Assembly (NCBI GenBank): GCA_016720595.1
Contig: JADKKI010000043.1
Span: 1 to 20,095, forward strand
Reading direction: 5' to 3'
Source of the DNA: Myxococcales bacterium
GTDB lineage: Bacteria > Myxococcota_A > Polyangia > Haliangiales > Haliangiaceae
DNA: 20,095 nt
Positions within the stretch are counted from its first letter, which is position 1. Every line of letters begins with the position of its first letter. Positions 19,076 to 20,095 of this stretch are shown here, in pieces. Below the pieces are notes generated by a model. It was given only the letters and a program-made list of their open reading frames with translations. It searched no databases and was not told the DNA's origin. A program made the position numbers and the translations under genes.

Positions 19076-20095
19076 TGTCCCGCCTCCTCCCATCGTTTGC
19101 CCTCGTCGCTCTCGTATCGCTTCTAATTGGGCGCACGCCCGCGCGGACTTCCTCGCGTGCCGGGACGTGTCCGCGAATGTTCACGTTCGCCGGCACCACT
19201 GTCCAGACAATGAGCGCACGTCGAGCATCACCGAGGGCTGCACTGGCGTGAGCGGCACCTCCTATGAGTCCTCGACGAGCCTGCCTATGCCGCTGCCAGG
19301 CGCCGCCGGCAACTTCCAGCTACCACCCGGCTCTGCGGTCGCATGCAGAACGCCCTACTACGGCACCGCGGGCTACACTTCTACCATGATGGGTGGGAGG
19401 ACTTCGTCGCCTCCGACAACGCCGATCGCATCTGTGTCTGATGCGCAACTTCCAGACCAGCGACCTGTGGCACCACCGGCTGCAGTGGCTCGGGCGATCG
19501 TCGCCCCCACGGTGCAGACGATCGCGAGCACCGGGTGGGAGATCCGGGATCAATGTAGCACTGCCGCGTTCCGCACGGCAGACCACGGAGCACTGGCCTC
19601 GCCGACGATCGGCACCAGCAAATCACTCGAATCGCCGATGGCCGCCGGAGACTTCTGACGGCGATGGCTGGTCCGACGTGTTCGTGATCGTGAAGCGCCA
19701 CCAACAACGCCGGCGGCAATCTCCGCGCTGGCCCACTGCGTTGCGCCTGTTCATGAAATTCACGCAGAACTGCCACGACGCCAGTTACAACCCGTGCGGC
19801 GTGGGCACGCTGTACTGGCAGCCGGCCAATGGCACCCGCAGCGGCGCGGGTACCATCCTGTCGGGCGTGGCGTACACCGAGAGCAACCTGTCGTGCACGA
19901 ACACCGCGACCTGCGGCAAGTACTTCGCCACGTTCGCGACCTATGACGCGCGCACCGGCACCTCGATCACCGGCACCGGCACCAGCACCACGACGCCCAC
20001 CACCACCACCAAGCCGGGCGACTTCGGCCCGATCGGTCACCCCGCCCAGAACATCGTGGTCGTCGACCTCCCCGACGGCGATGGCGAGTCTCGAT
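19076..20095 (+). CDS. Secreted protein, frame-broken and cut by window end; possible PilY1-like pilus tip protein
   Basis: The ATG at 19076, eight bases after the PilX-like stop, opens a signal peptide, MSRLLPSFALVALVSLL, followed after a frame break near 19125 by AHARADFLACRDVSANV, with cleavage likely after ARA. The exported part is rich in Cys, Thr, Ser and Gly: ITEGCTGVSGTSYESSTSLP, GSAVACRTPYYGTAGY, DGWEDFVASDNADRIC, DGDGWSDVFVIVK, FMKFTQNCHDASYNPCGVG, NLSCTNTATCGKYFATF. Near 19965 it has a Thr/Gly low-complexity linker (TGTGTSTTTPTTTTKPGDFG). The spaced cysteines suggest disulfides. I do not recognise a domain. Position after PilX suggests PilY1, whose N-terminal part is a secreted adhesin module, but no calcium-binding or beta-propeller motif is in view. 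The sequence runs off the window at 20095 still open in the last frame. Confidence 0.5.

Overview
The window looks like a piece of a GC-rich member of the Myxococcota (former Deltaproteobacteria). This is inferred from the gene mix, with no marker gene to prove it: a Ser/Thr protein kinase with a PAS-like tail, a PP2C phosphatase, a SpoIIE-type phosphatase, a hybrid histidine kinase, paired M16 peptidases and a pilin-like PilX protein, all with strong G/C third-position use. No rRNA, tRNA, CRISPR array, insertion sequence or phage gene was seen.

Sequence quality is uneven and shapes everything else. From about 2300 to 11190 the frames are clean. The left end (1-1370, 2120-2300), parts of 11190-13640, and nearly everything after about 14610 carry many one- or two-base indels that break otherwise convincing proteins. 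For those genes the spans below were rebuilt by following homology-like sequence across frames. They are more probably assembly errors than true pseudogenes.

Layout. 42-1867 (+): a broken AraC-family regulator, then an exported metallo-beta-lactamase-fold hydrolase. 1918-5477 (-): four genes, in transcription order an unrecognised 263-residue protein, a site-2-protease-like M50 membrane peptidase, a PP2C phosphatase, and a lipoprotein resembling the plant EXORDIUM / phosphate-induced protein 1 family. 5544-8716 (+): the ABC-F translation factor EttA, a small cysteine-containing lipoprotein, and one open frame joining a ribbon-helix-helix antitoxin-like domain to a MazF-like toxin, preceded by three GTAGGAT repeats spaced exactly 12 bp. 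8731-13742 (-): a signalling cluster in transcription order 7TM-GAF-SpoIIE phosphatase, endonuclease/exonuclease/phosphatase-family protein (GTGA stop/start overlap), and PAS-PAS-HisKA-HATPase-receiver hybrid kinase. 13778-20095 (+): a Ser/Thr kinase divergent from the phosphatase, a short GGGGTC palindrome with a T run, two overlapping M16 peptidase-family subunits (the first lacks the stretch expected to hold the third zinc ligand), a PilX-like pilus assembly protein, and a secreted protein running off the end.

The most interesting items are the antitoxin-toxin open frame with its repeat array, the bacterial EXORDIUM-like lipoprotein, and the phosphatase/kinase cluster around 8.7-15.4 kb, where opposing phosphorylation enzymes are arranged divergently.
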